Shown: piece after piece, positions 49,189 to 58,417 of the stretch
Layout of the letters: each line of letters opens with the position of its first letter
Position numbering within the stretch: position 1 is the stretch's first letter
The notes under the pieces: model-generated
The model's input: the letters and a program-made list of their open reading frames with translations, nothing else
Database searches by the model: none
What the model was told of the DNA's origin: nothing
Assembly (NCBI RefSeq): GCF_003058265.1
Contig: NZ_QBUK01000009.1
Location: 175,631-239,630, forward strand
Reading direction: 5' to 3'
Source: Flagellimonas amoyensis
GTDB taxonomy: Bacteria; Bacteroidota; Bacteroidia; Flavobacteriales; Flavobacteriaceae
DNA length: 64,000 nt
Translations under genes and position numbers: made by a program

Positions 49189-50229
49189 TTATTGTTTTAT
49201 CAGTTCCACCCTTCGGTTTTTGGCCCGTCCTTCTTCAGTTTCATTATCCGCAATGGGGTCTTGGGAACCATGCCCTTGAAATAACAACCGTTGGGCATCG
49301 ATTCCCATGGAGACCAATTCTTTCATCACGGTTTGTGCCCTGTCCTCGGACAGTTTTTGGTTATGTGCATCATACCCCGAGGCATCGGTGTACCCGTGAA
49401 TGGAAACCTTCAACTCCTCATCGGACTGCAATGCCTTGGCCACCTCTTCAACGGCCTCTGTCCCTTTAGGCGTAAGAACCGCCTTGTCCAACTCAAAATT
49501 AATGTACAACACCACTTTACCGCTTTCCTCCAAATCTTTTTGAATCTTGTCCGACCTTAAAATGGAGATTGTCTGCTCAAAGGGTTTTTCCTGGAGGATG
49601 TTCAGGCAGCCTGATGCAGTATCCCCAGTCAGCTGCACATAGATGTTTCCACCATCTGGCCGTCGGATCACATAGGTCCGTATCCGTTGGCCCACGTAGC
49701 CAATGGAACCATCCTCGCCCATATATACCGCGTCGTCATGGTATCTTTCGTATTCTTCACTGCTTATTTTTCCATCAAACACTTTTACCCCGCCAACAGA
49801 AGTGATGATGTCATCGTAACTTTTCTGGAAATAAGGTAAGGACCATTGATCGTAACCTCCCTCGGCAGAAATATAGGTCTTCCATACTTTACCTTCCAAA
49901 GGAGTCATGATGCTATCCAACGCAACAAATAGCACATCATATTTTCGCTGTATGGGGCGGTTTGTGGTGACAAGCCCTTCAGGCAGACTAAAAAATGGGA
50001 ACTCTCCAAGGTCGACCTTGGAGATAGGGAGGTCATTGATGTTGAATTTAGGTTCTTCGGCACCTGTTTCTTCCACAGCTTCGGAGGCATGTCCGATTTG
50101 GGTTTCTTCCATAGGCTCGGTACCTGTGTCAGCGTCCTTCTTTTCAGCTCCTTTTTTACAGGATATCAATGGCAATATCAGTGCAAAAAAGAGCAATATT
50201 CTTTTTGGATGTAAAATCGGTAATTTCAT
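49189..50229 (-). CDS. OmpA-family peptidoglycan-associated lipoprotein
   Basis: About 346 residues from ATG 50229 (KRILLFFALILPLISCKKG, lipoprotein signal). The N-terminal part is acidic and low-complexity; the middle (about 80-235) is of unknown type. Residues 240-345 are the OmpA peptidoglycan-binding domain: LYINFELDKAVLTPKGTEAVEEVAKAL, VSIHGYTDASGYDAHNQKLSEDRAQTVMKELVSMGID and AKNRRVEL. It should tie the outer membrane to the wall. An upstream start would lose the clean signal peptide. Confidence 0.85.
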   Translation of the reverse strand: MKLPILHPKRILLFFALILPLISCKKGAEKKDADTGTEPMEETQIGHASEAVEETGAEEPKFNINDLPISKVDLGEFPFFSLPEGLVTTNRPIQRKYDVLFVALDSIMTPLEGKVWKTYISAEGGYDQWSLPYFQKSYDDIITSVGGVKVFDGKISSEEYERYHDDAVYMGEDGSIGYVGQRIRTYVIRRPDGGNIYVQLTGDTASGCLNILQEKPFEQTISILRSDKIQKDLEESGKVVLYINFELDKAVLTPKGTEAVEEVAKALQSDEELKVSIHGYTDASGYDAHNQKLSEDRAQTVMKELVSMGIDAQRLLFQGHGSQDPIADNETEEGRAKNRRVELIKQ

Positions 50230-50308
50230 AATGTGTATAAATAAAAAGGAAGTGGTCGAAACAACCACTTCCATCTGTTTTTTTTAGATATATGTAACTT
50301 TTATGCCT

Positions 50309-50806
50309 TTAATCGATGTTGAATTTCACCCCGGCACCAATGACCAATTGGTCGGCATCGCCAAGGACGTACTTAATCTCGGCAAAGGGCAAGAAGTTCT
50401 TCCCTATGGGAAAATTGACACCGGCTCCCAGGTTCAGTCCCACTTCACCACTACTACCACTTCCACTGCCAAAATCATTGTCGAACTTTACTTTGGCATG
50501 GGTATAGTTCAATCCTCCCAAGCCATAAAAACCCAAGGTCTCGTCGTCCACAAAATAGTAGTTCACATTACCGTTTATCTCGAACATATTGAATTTGACA
50601 TCACCTTCTTTTTTGGGAAAATAGTATCCGATATCCGGAGCAATGACAAGTTTGTCCATAATGGGGATTTCTGCTGTGGCCCCAATACCAATGCTCTCTA
50701 TCTCGGTTCCATAGATCAGTTTCCCACCAATGCGGAAATCATTTTGGGCCAGTGCAATTTGGCAGGTCAACAGGATGAATCCAAAGCTTAGTAAAAAAGT
50801 TTTCAT
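50309..50806 (-). CDS. Small outer-membrane beta-barrel protein
   Basis: A 165-residue protein with signal peptide (LLTCQIALAQ) and eight predicted strands such as FRIGGKLIYGTEIESIGIGATAEI, LVIAPDIGYYFP, NGNVNYYFVDDETLGFYGLGGLNYTHAKV and a final GAGVKFNID. This fits the OmpW/OmpX-like or porin-family class of small barrels. Function unknown. Confidence 0.75.
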   Translation of the reverse strand: MKTFLLSFGFILLTCQIALAQNDFRIGGKLIYGTEIESIGIGATAEIPIMDKLVIAPDIGYYFPKKEGDVKFNMFEINGNVNYYFVDDETLGFYGLGGLNYTHAKVKFDNDFGSGSGSSGEVGLNLGAGVNFPIGKNFLPFAEIKYVLGDADQLVIGAGVKFNID

Positions 50807-50865
50807 GTATTTAAAGGTTAAAGTTTATGATGTATTCGTTGCATTTTGATATGCGGGTATGACCA

Positions 50866-51255
50866 TCAGTCAAACTCATAGGTCATGGAAAAGTTCATGT
50901 AACCATTGCTTATTGCAGTAACAGTGGATTCCTCCACCACAGTGTCCCCCCGATAAATTTTAAGCAGAACGGTCTCTCCTTCGTTGCCCGGGTTACTTAC
51001 GCTGTCCGAGACTCCAAGTACTATTACGGGCACGTCTCCATCAATGGTCACAGATTTCGACCAAGGCAGGGATTCCGCTTCCGCAATCTGCTGGTTTCCT
51101 CCCTCATCGGAATAAACGATTACCACTTCCCCGGAGTAGTTACCAGTTATTTCATATGTCATTTCCCTGGTCTGCGGAACGGACCCATCATCCGAGGAAC
51201 AGGCCCCAAGACCTACCATAATAACAAAGGCCAATAATCTAATCATTCTTTTCAT
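50866..51255 (-). CDS. Small MmpS-like lipoprotein, paralog of 48032-48460
   Basis: About 129 residues from ATG 51255 (MKRMIRLLAFVIMVGLGACSSDDG, lipobox). The fold elements MTYEITGNYSGEVVIVY, SLPWSKSVTIDG, VLLKIYRGDTVVEESTVTA and MNFSMTYEFD correspond one to one to the plus-strand lipoprotein 2.4 kb away. The gene is divergent from the TPR histidine kinase. Confidence 0.68.
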   Translation of the reverse strand: MKRMIRLLAFVIMVGLGACSSDDGSVPQTREMTYEITGNYSGEVVIVYSDEGGNQQIAEAESLPWSKSVTIDGDVPVIVLGVSDSVSNPGNEGETVLLKIYRGDTVVEESTVTAISNGYMNFSMTYEFD

Positions 51256-51401
51256 GATCTCTCTAGTTAAATTTACAGGGCAAAAGTAGACGCCCCGCTC
51301 CTCCATAACAATACCCGACCAGAGGTATTTTCGACTACTGGTTTCTTGGTATTTTTAGGCAAAAGCGATTGAATGATTAAACTAAATCATAAATTGCGGG
51401 T

Positions 51402-53393
51402 ATGATTCGAAACCCCCTGATCATCCTACTCCTTGTCCTTGGTATCTACATTTGTCCTGCCCAAACTCCCTTAAGCGGGTCCACATATGCGGATAGTCTG
51501 AACCAAATCCTGAAAAATGCAGGAAACGACAGTGTCAAGGCAAGAGCCAACCTATTATTGTCCGAATATTGGTACAACAAGAACAACGATGAGGCCCATG
51601 AGCACTTGACCAAAGGAAATGAACTTGGCCAGAACTATCCATACCTAAAAGGATTGCAGCTCTACTACGAGGCCTATTTTTATTATGATACCGATAAGGA
51701 AAAAAGCCAATCCATTTACTTGACCGCCGACTCACTGCTCAAGGAATACCAGAATGCCGACGCCTATTATTACCGATCAAAGGTTTGGCGAAGGATTGGG
51801 GCCCTCAAACAGACTCTGGATGACGAAAAAGCCTTTACCGACATCTTATTGAACAAGGCCATTCCTTTTGCCAGACAGTCAGGCGACAGTGTGCTAGTGG
51901 GAGATCATTATTTGGCGCTGGGCATCGTCTTCAAAAACCAGCGACAGCTTGACAAGGCAGAGGAGTATTGCCTAAAGGCCATAAGTGCCTTAAGAAATGC
52001 CCGTGCAGAGCCGGGAGTACTCGCCAAGGCCTATTACACCATTGCCGAAAACTATGTGTTCGAAGAAAAATACGCCCAGACCAAGGCCATGCTCGATAGT
52101 GCCAAAGTACGCTTGTCCCCCTACCCCGATTCTGAACATTTTTTACGCTACTATGCCATTGAGGGGATGTATTTTACCGTTGTGGGCCAGTTTGATGATG
52201 CCCTGGTCAGTTTGGACAGGGGGATAGCCTTGGCCCAGAAGCGTGCTTTAAAATACGAGGAGCAGACCTTGCTCTTTCAGAAATTCTATGTGCACTACAA
52301 CGACAAGGAGTACAGAAAAGCGGAGAAGATCTTCCAGTTTCTTTTGGAACAGAAGGAAATCATGTCGCTGGCCATCAACAAACTACAAATATACCAAGGG
52401 CTAACGGAAACCTACGTCAATCTGGGCGATATGAAACAGGCCTATGAGTGGCAAAAAAAATACAGCACCCTGAGCGATAGTCTGCACACCAGCAAGCTGA
52501 AGAGCGATATCAATGCCCTTGAAATCAAGTACAACAATGCCGAAAAAGAAAAACGCATAGCCCGGTTGGAAGCAGAAAACAAAATGGCTTCACTAGCGGC
52601 CCATAATAACCGGCTTGCAAATTGGTTGTTGGGAACCATCAGTCTCTTTTTCCTGTTCGTAGTGTTATATTCCTATTTCTATTATCGAAAGGACAAAAAA
52701 CTGGCCTTTGAAAAGGAACAGAACTATCGCAACCAGTTGACAAAGCTCAAGCAGGATCAGCAACTGATGTCCGCCCAGGCCATGCTAAAAGGTGAGGAAC
52801 TGGAACGCAAACGAATGGCACAAGACCTTCACGATGGATTGGGGGGCATACTGACCGGGGTGCGCATCAACCTTTCCAATGTGGAAACCAAAGTGGCCAA
52901 GACCCTGTATGAAGAAGTCAAAAAGATCATTACCAACGTGGACAAGTCCATGAAGGAATTGCGAAGGATCGCCCATAACCTGATGCCAGAGTCGTTATCG
53001 AGGATAGGATTGTCCAGTGCCTTGGAAGACTTGTGCAAATCCTACGAAACCCTTGATTTCAAAGTGGATTACCAACCCTATGAGATCCAATCCACATTGA
53101 CGGAAACCGAAAAGCTGACCATATATAGAATTGTACAGGAATTGTTGAACAATGCCCTAAGACATAGTAAGGCTTCCCTGGCCATTGTGCAATGCAGTCA
53201 AAACGAAAACAAGTTCTACATCACCGTGGAAGACAATGGAATAGGCTTTGACCCACAGTCGCCATTGAACCAAAAAGGATTGGGACTCCGCAATCTGGAC
53301 CATCGGGTCCAGACCATGGACGGCAGCATCAATATCATATCGGAACCCAACGATGGGACCACAGTAAACATTGAACTGAATGTACTTGGATAA
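51402..53393 (+). CDS. TPR-containing sensor histidine kinase (HisKA_3)
   Basis: A 663-residue kinase. It has a signal peptide (LVLGIYICPAQ), a periplasmic TPR domain (about 30-370; QRQLDKAEEYCLKAISAL, DALVSLDRGIALAQK), a coiled coil, one membrane helix near residue 410 (WLLGTISLFFLFVVLYSYFY) and a cytoplasmic kinase. The phosphoacceptor is in LERKRMAQDLHDGLGGILTG. The HATPase motifs are IVQELLNNALRHSK, VEDNGIGFDP and KGLGLRNLDHRV. The NarX/LiaS-like kinase probably signals to the NarL-type regulator, whose gene overlaps by 14 bp. Confidence 0.92.
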   Translation: MIRNPLIILLLVLGIYICPAQTPLSGSTYADSLNQILKNAGNDSVKARANLLLSEYWYNKNNDEAHEHLTKGNELGQNYPYLKGLQLYYEAYFYYDTDKEKSQSIYLTADSLLKEYQNADAYYYRSKVWRRIGALKQTLDDEKAFTDILLNKAIPFARQSGDSVLVGDHYLALGIVFKNQRQLDKAEEYCLKAISALRNARAEPGVLAKAYYTIAENYVFEEKYAQTKAMLDSAKVRLSPYPDSEHFLRYYAIEGMYFTVVGQFDDALVSLDRGIALAQKRALKYEEQTLLFQKFYVHYNDKEYRKAEKIFQFLLEQKEIMSLAINKLQIYQGLTETYVNLGDMKQAYEWQKKYSTLSDSLHTSKLKSDINALEIKYNNAEKEKRIARLEAENKMASLAAHNNRLANWLLGTISLFFLFVVLYSYFYYRKDKKLAFEKEQNYRNQLTKLKQDQQLMSAQAMLKGEELERKRMAQDLHDGLGGILTGVRINLSNVETKVAKTLYEEVKKIITNVDKSMKELRRIAHNLMPESLSRIGLSSALEDLCKSYETLDFKVDYQPYEIQSTLTETEKLTIYRIVQELLNNALRHSKASLAIVQCSQNENKFYITVEDNGIGFDPQSPLNQKGLGLRNLDHRVQTMDGSINIISEPNDGTTVNIELNVLG

Positions 53394-54012
53394 GACCTCC
53401 ATTGTCATTGTAGATGACCACTCCATTGTGATAGAGGGACTCAAATCCCTTTTGGATGGTGATCCGTTGGACGTTCTTGGACACTTTACGTCAGGCAACG
53501 AGGCCTGTGACTTTATCGAAAGGGAAAGGCCTGACTTGGTGTTGTTGGACATCAACCTGCCAGATGTCAGCGGCATAGACCTCTGTCGAAAAATCAAGGC
53601 CATGGCACCCGAAACAAAGGTTTTGGTACTGAGCAACCATAATGAGAGGAACATCATCATGCAGACGCTCCAAAATGGTGCAAATGGGTATATGCTGAAA
53701 AATATTTCAAAGCAAGGACTGTTGCAGGGAATTTCAGCGGTAATGGCAGGAGAGATCCATTTTTGCAATGAGATCGGGGGCATTATTTCCAAGCCCACCA
53801 AATATGAACTGGGAGACCCCCCCTATCTGACCAAAAGGGAAAAACAGATCCTACGGATGGTGGCCGATGGGGAAACGACACAGGAGATTGCATCACGATT
53901 GAACGTAAGTCCATTGACCATTGAAACGCACCGTAGAAACCTGCACCATAAATTCCAGGTCAAAAATGTGGCCGAACTGATCATGGTGGCCAACAAGCAT
54001 CAACTGCTGTAA
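53380..54012 (+). CDS. NarL/LuxR-family response regulator
   Basis: A 210-residue regulator. The receiver domain (residues 1-120) has the acidic pocket in IVIVDDHSIVIEG, the phosphoacceptor in LVLLDINLPDVSG, and lysine in GYMLKNISK. The DNA-binding domain is LuxR-type (LTKREKQILRMVADGETTQEIASRLNVSPLTIETHRRNLHHKFQVKN). Overlaps the kinase gene by 14 bp; they form one two-component system. Confidence 0.95.
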   Translation: MYLDKTSIVIVDDHSIVIEGLKSLLDGDPLDVLGHFTSGNEACDFIERERPDLVLLDINLPDVSGIDLCRKIKAMAPETKVLVLSNHNERNIIMQTLQNGANGYMLKNISKQGLLQGISAVMAGEIHFCNEIGGIISKPTKYELGDPPYLTKREKQILRMVADGETTQEIASRLNVSPLTIETHRRNLHHKFQVKNVAELIMVANKHQLL

Positions 54013-54151
54013 AGTACCATAGCGCTCAGCCTCTTTTAAATGATCCATAGCATAGGACATTTTACTCCCTATTTTTAATCGCTCAGCCCCAATTCTGTGC
54101 GCCAGTGTATTTTACCTTCAAAGGATAGGATGTTTTTTGTTGCTTTGTACC

Positions 54152-55219
54152 ATGCCAGAGACCCAAAAAGCGAGCAACATACTTTCCCTTTACTGGAAAT
54201 GCCAGATCATAGGTTGGGGAATTGTTTCCCTGCTGTGGTTATATATTGCTTTGGTACGGGATCGGTTTGGCATTACCGATGCTCTGACCAATTATGTCCT
54301 CGATGTTGCCATTTGTATCGGGCTCACCCATGCCTATAGAGCCATTGCATTGAAGAAGGGATGGGGCCGATTGGGCATCAAAAAATTGTTGAAAAGGGCC
54401 GTTCCTTCGATTTTGATGTTGTCCGTTCTGTTCATGTTCTTGATGAACATTAAAATGTCCGTATATATTTATATGTTCAATGGCAGCAATACCTTTTCTG
54501 AAAATCTGCTTTTATGGAATCCTGTCCTGATCACAGGCATAAGGCATATGTCCATTTGGGTGCTTGCCTACCATGGTTATAAATTTTATGTTAGGGAGAT
54601 TGATACCGCAAAAAAGAATGCCCAGCTCTTGGTTATGGCCAAGCAGACACAACTGGACAATCTTTCAGCACAATTGAACCCCCACTTCTTGTTCAATTCG
54701 CTCAATTCCATCAAAGCGTTGACCCTTGAAAATCCCAAAATTGCGCGCAGGGCCATCGATTTGTTGTCCGATCTATTGCGTTCGTCACTTTATGGGAAAG
54801 AATATACCGCCATCACCATTGCCGAGGAGTTGGCCTTGGTCAAAGACTACGTGGAATTGGAACAATTACGGTTTGAGGAACGTTTGAAAGTGAAAATGGA
54901 TATTGATGATACCTTAAAGAGCCATACCATCCCACCTTTGAGTATCCAACTTCTGGTTGAAAATGCCATCAAGCATGGAATAGACCAACAATTGGATGGA
55001 GGAACGGTGGAAATTTCGGTCCGGACCGATTCCGACCATATCCTCATCACTGTCAAAAATCCAGGGATTCTTTCAACAAAAGAGCATAAGGGGTTGGGGT
55101 TGAAAAATTTAAGCGAACGTCTTTTGTTACAATATGGGGAAACGGCAGAATTGGAGATCGGAGCCCCTAGGGAGCTGATGATAGAGGCAACCCTAAAGAT
55201 ACCAATCAATAAGAAATGA
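54152..55219 (+). CDS. LytS-like sensor histidine kinase
   Basis: About 355 residues from ATG 54152 (MPETQKASNILSLYWKCQIIGWGIV). Four membrane helices span residues 10-150. The PF06580-type kinase core follows: LDNLSAQLNPHFLFNSLNSIKALTLENP with the phosphohistidine in NPHFLFN, then LEQLRFEERL, then IPPLSIQLLVENAIKHGI. The next gene, a LytTR regulator, overlaps by ATGA. The signal is unknown. Confidence 0.93.
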   Translation: MPETQKASNILSLYWKCQIIGWGIVSLLWLYIALVRDRFGITDALTNYVLDVAICIGLTHAYRAIALKKGWGRLGIKKLLKRAVPSILMLSVLFMFLMNIKMSVYIYMFNGSNTFSENLLLWNPVLITGIRHMSIWVLAYHGYKFYVREIDTAKKNAQLLVMAKQTQLDNLSAQLNPHFLFNSLNSIKALTLENPKIARRAIDLLSDLLRSSLYGKEYTAITIAEELALVKDYVELEQLRFEERLKVKMDIDDTLKSHTIPPLSIQLLVENAIKHGIDQQLDGGTVEISVRTDSDHILITVKNPGILSTKEHKGLGLKNLSERLLLQYGETAELEIGAPRELMIEATLKIPINKK

Positions 55220-55938
55220 AGACCTATAAAACATTGATCGTTGATGATGAACGCTTGGCTCGCGAAGAAGTGAGGAGGGCACTGAATGGGTATCCGGAGT
55301 TTTGTATCGTGGGAGAGGCACAAAATGTGGAAGTGGCCATCGGAATGATCGAGACAGAACAACCCGACATTCTTTTTCTGGACATTCACATGCCCGGGAA
55401 ATCAGGATTCGACCTGTTGGATGAATTGGGAACCGTTCCTGAAGTGATCTTTACCACGGCCTACGACCAATATGCCGTGAAGGCCTTTGAAGTGAATGCC
55501 TTGGATTATCTGGTGAAGCCCCTGCGGGAAGAACGATTTGCCAAGGCCATTGAAAAGGTCAAAATGGAACTGGAAAAAAAAGTGGAAGAACCGCAGACAA
55601 CGGTTTCCAATCACCAAAAAATCTTTGTCAAGGACGGCGAAAAAGTACATTTTATCACATTGGGGGACATCAGTTTGATCGAATCCATGGACAATTATGC
55701 GCAACTTCACTTCAACGACAAGAAAACCATGATCAAACGCTCCTTGAACCTTCTGGAAAAAAAACTGGATCCCAACGTGTTCTTTAGGGCCAACAGGAGC
55801 CAGATCATCAACACGGAATACATCAAGGAAATCCAACCGGATTTCAACAATAAACTACGGATTTTCCTAACTACAGGGAAAACCATTGAAGTTTCAGGTA
55901 GGCAATCCGTACTGTTCAAAAAACTAAAAAGTCTGTAG
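55216..55938 (+). CDS. LytTR-family response regulator
   Basis: A 240-residue regulator with receiver (LIVDDERLAREEVRRAL, phosphoacceptor in ILFLDIHMPGKSGFDLL, TTAYDQYAVKAFEVNALDYLVKP) and a LytTR DNA-binding domain (about 130-240; KIFVKDGEKVHFITLGDISLIESMDNYAQLHF, FFRANRSQIINTEYI). Works with the overlapping LytS-like kinase; target genes unknown, possibly including the next hydrolase gene. Confidence 0.95.
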   Translation: MKTYKTLIVDDERLAREEVRRALNGYPEFCIVGEAQNVEVAIGMIETEQPDILFLDIHMPGKSGFDLLDELGTVPEVIFTTAYDQYAVKAFEVNALDYLVKPLREERFAKAIEKVKMELEKKVEEPQTTVSNHQKIFVKDGEKVHFITLGDISLIESMDNYAQLHFNDKKTMIKRSLNLLEKKLDPNVFFRANRSQIINTEYIKEIQPDFNNKLRIFLTTGKTIEVSGRQSVLFKKLKSL

Positions 55939-56024
55939 CAAATACATACATCAAAAAAACATATCACCAATGACAAGGGCTCATGGTGATGGTGAAATAT
56001 GTTCAAAATCCAACATCTGTCAAA

Positions 56025-57872
56025 ATGAAAAAACACATTATAACATCCGTTCTTGTCTTAATAGCAAGCTGCTGTTTTTTAATCCATTGCAAGCGAAAAG
56101 ACGCTGTACAGGTTCCCCGTACGGTCATTGAGGACAACACCACATATCTTATTCAGGACAGTATTTTGATCCAAACCAGGGATGGTGCAAAGATCCATGC
56201 CATAGTGGTTAGGAACTCCAAAATCACCAAGCCAAATCCTGCCATACTTTTCCACACCATATATTCCCGGAAGAGTGATCTGCAAAAGGCAAAAATGGCG
56301 GCAGATCGGGGTTATGTCGGGGTCATTTCATATACTCGCGGGAAAGGGTTGAGCCCAGATTCCATAATGCCCTTTAAAAAAGAGGCGACCGACACTTATG
56401 ATATCATCGAGTGGATAAGCAAACAGGAGTGGAGCAATCAAAAAATAGGTATGTATGGGGGAAGCTATGTAGGTTTTGTCCAATGGGCCTCGGTCAAGCA
56501 TGGGGTGCACCCCGCACTGAAAACCATTGTACCATCCGTATCCGTGGCACCGGGAATAGCCGAGCCCATGGAAAATGGTGTCCATCAAAATTTTCATTTT
56601 CCCTGGCACCATTATGTGTCGAACAACAAATACCTGGACACCACCCTTTATTCCAATGGGCAAAGATGGCAAGACCTGAACATGAAATGGTATGGGGAAG
56701 GTGTCGCCTACAATAAAATGGACAGTTTGGATGGGTTACCCAATCCTCAATTCAATGAGCGGTTATTGCACCCTACTTATGATGCCTATTGGCAAAGCAT
56801 GATGCCTTATAAAGAGGAATTCTCGCATATGGACATTCCCGTTCTGTCCACGACAGGGTATTATGATGGGGGGCAAACGGGCATTAGATATTATTTGAAC
56901 GAACACACCAAATACAATAAGGATGCAGTGCATTATTTAGTCATTGGGCCCTACACCCATTTTGGTGCCCAAGGAAAACCCAACGCCCACATTTTGGGAT
57001 ATGATATAGATCCTGCGGCCCAAATCGACATCACGGATTTGATCTTTGAATGGTTCGACCATATCCTGAAGGACAAGGAGAAACCGTCCTTGCTGAAGGA
57101 CAAGATCAATTATGAGGTCATGGGAGCCAATACATGGGGACATGCCCCTTCGTTAGACCAAATGGCAAACGACACCCTTACCTATTACCTGAGCAGCAAA
57201 CGATCGGGTGTGGCCTTTAGATCAACCTATAATTCTGGGAACAATGGGGAGAACATCCATTTCAGTTTGGAAGAGCGTCCCGATGATCCTGAAGGGTATT
57301 TGGAACAGACAATCGATTTTTTGGACAGGCGGAATTTCACCTGGAATTCAAGCGGATGGGGAAGCATTGTTGCAGACAACTTGACCATTGGCCAAGGATT
57401 TTCCTTTGTCACCGAACCCTTTACCTCCGATTTCGAAGTCAATGGCTCCTTTGGAGGAGAAATGTCGGTATCCATCAACAAAAAGGATTTTGACTACAGT
57501 GTTGCATTGTACGAGCAAACGCCAGACGGGAAGTTCTTTGCATTGACATTGCCCTATGTGGGAAGGGCCAGTTATGTATTGGACCGCGAAAAAAGACAAT
57601 TATTGGAACCCCTTGTCAAAACAAAGATTCCTTTTGGCATTGTCCGGATGACGAGCAAAAAAATCAGCAAAGGCAGCCGATTGGTAGTTGTTATCAACGG
57701 AATCAAGGAACCTTTTACCGAGATCAATTATGGTTCGGGCAAACCTGTAAGCGAAGAAACCATGGCAGATGGCAAAACCCCCCTTGTGATCACTTGGCAC
57801 AGCGATAGCTATATTCAGATTCCTGTGAAGAAAAACAAAATCTACCTCTCCATGGCAACACTATGTAAGTAA
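56025..57872 (+). CDS. CocE/NonD-family lipoprotein hydrolase (S15)
   Basis: About 615 residues from ATG 56025 (KKHIITSVLVLIASCCFLIHCKRKDA, lipobox near residue 21); an upstream in-frame start lacks a signal. It has an alpha/beta-hydrolase domain with nucleophile elbow YGGSYVG (IGMYGGSYVGFVQW), a likely Asp in the ISTTGYYDGGQ region and His in VIGPYTHFGAQG. A C-terminal jelly-roll domain follows from about residue 400 (PFTSDFEVNGSFGGEMSVSINKKDFDYSVALYE). Relatives are X-Pro dipeptidyl-peptidases, cocaine esterases or acylases; substrate unknown. Confidence 0.88.
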   Translation: MKKHIITSVLVLIASCCFLIHCKRKDAVQVPRTVIEDNTTYLIQDSILIQTRDGAKIHAIVVRNSKITKPNPAILFHTIYSRKSDLQKAKMAADRGYVGVISYTRGKGLSPDSIMPFKKEATDTYDIIEWISKQEWSNQKIGMYGGSYVGFVQWASVKHGVHPALKTIVPSVSVAPGIAEPMENGVHQNFHFPWHHYVSNNKYLDTTLYSNGQRWQDLNMKWYGEGVAYNKMDSLDGLPNPQFNERLLHPTYDAYWQSMMPYKEEFSHMDIPVLSTTGYYDGGQTGIRYYLNEHTKYNKDAVHYLVIGPYTHFGAQGKPNAHILGYDIDPAAQIDITDLIFEWFDHILKDKEKPSLLKDKINYEVMGANTWGHAPSLDQMANDTLTYYLSSKRSGVAFRSTYNSGNNGENIHFSLEERPDDPEGYLEQTIDFLDRRNFTWNSSGWGSIVADNLTIGQGFSFVTEPFTSDFEVNGSFGGEMSVSINKKDFDYSVALYEQTPDGKFFALTLPYVGRASYVLDREKRQLLEPLVKTKIPFGIVRMTSKKISKGSRLVVVINGIKEPFTEINYGSGKPVSEETMADGKTPLVITWHSDSYIQIPVKKNKIYLSMATLCK

Positions 57873-57908
57873 ACCAAATGTTTCTATCAAAAATATGTTT
57901 GATCAAAT

Positions 57909-58355
57909 CTATTCCCCGACCAAACATTCTATGGGTTTGTGTATAAAATGGACAGAACGACATCCTCTTTTATTAGCTTCATGTTGAATCATTTCTCTTA
58001 AATAAAAAACAATAGAGTCAATGAAGTATATGGGATAACATTCCATTTCTTCCTTGTAAGCCAACACATACTCATTAACTTTGTCAATCCCATCCTTAAT
58101 CATCCCTTGCATGAAAAGATGTTCTTGGCCCTGTATCATGAACTGGGCAAATAAGAGCTAGGATTGTCCCAATAATAGAGTTCTTACTAAGGTGTTGTCC
58201 TCTATATTGTATTGGTGTTCAAAAATTTCCGAAGATTGACAGGTATATATCCATAAGCATAGCTTCGAAGAAGCTCCCTGCCGTAATAATTGCCACTTCC
58301 AAGGTCCATAATTGGATTCACGCCCTGAGGTTCTCTTTTGAAAGACCCTTCTCAT
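57909..58355 (-). other. Possible decayed gene between hydrolase and nagB
   Basis: This 545-bp gap (57873-58417) holds two adjacent short minus-strand ORFs, 58158-58355 (65 codons) and 57909-58139 (76 codons), separated by a stop. The second encodes a helical KDGIDKVNEYVLAYKEEMECYP stretch. In a shifted frame the upstream part reads DLGSGNYYGRELLRSYAYGY, which looks protein-like. This pattern of frames could be a frameshifted remnant, but no family was recognised. It may equally be noncoding. Confidence 0.25.
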
Positions 58356-58417
58356 ACCTTATTCCAAATCACACTTGGTAGAACCATTGTTAGCAATCAA
58401 GACAATGATGCCTATTT

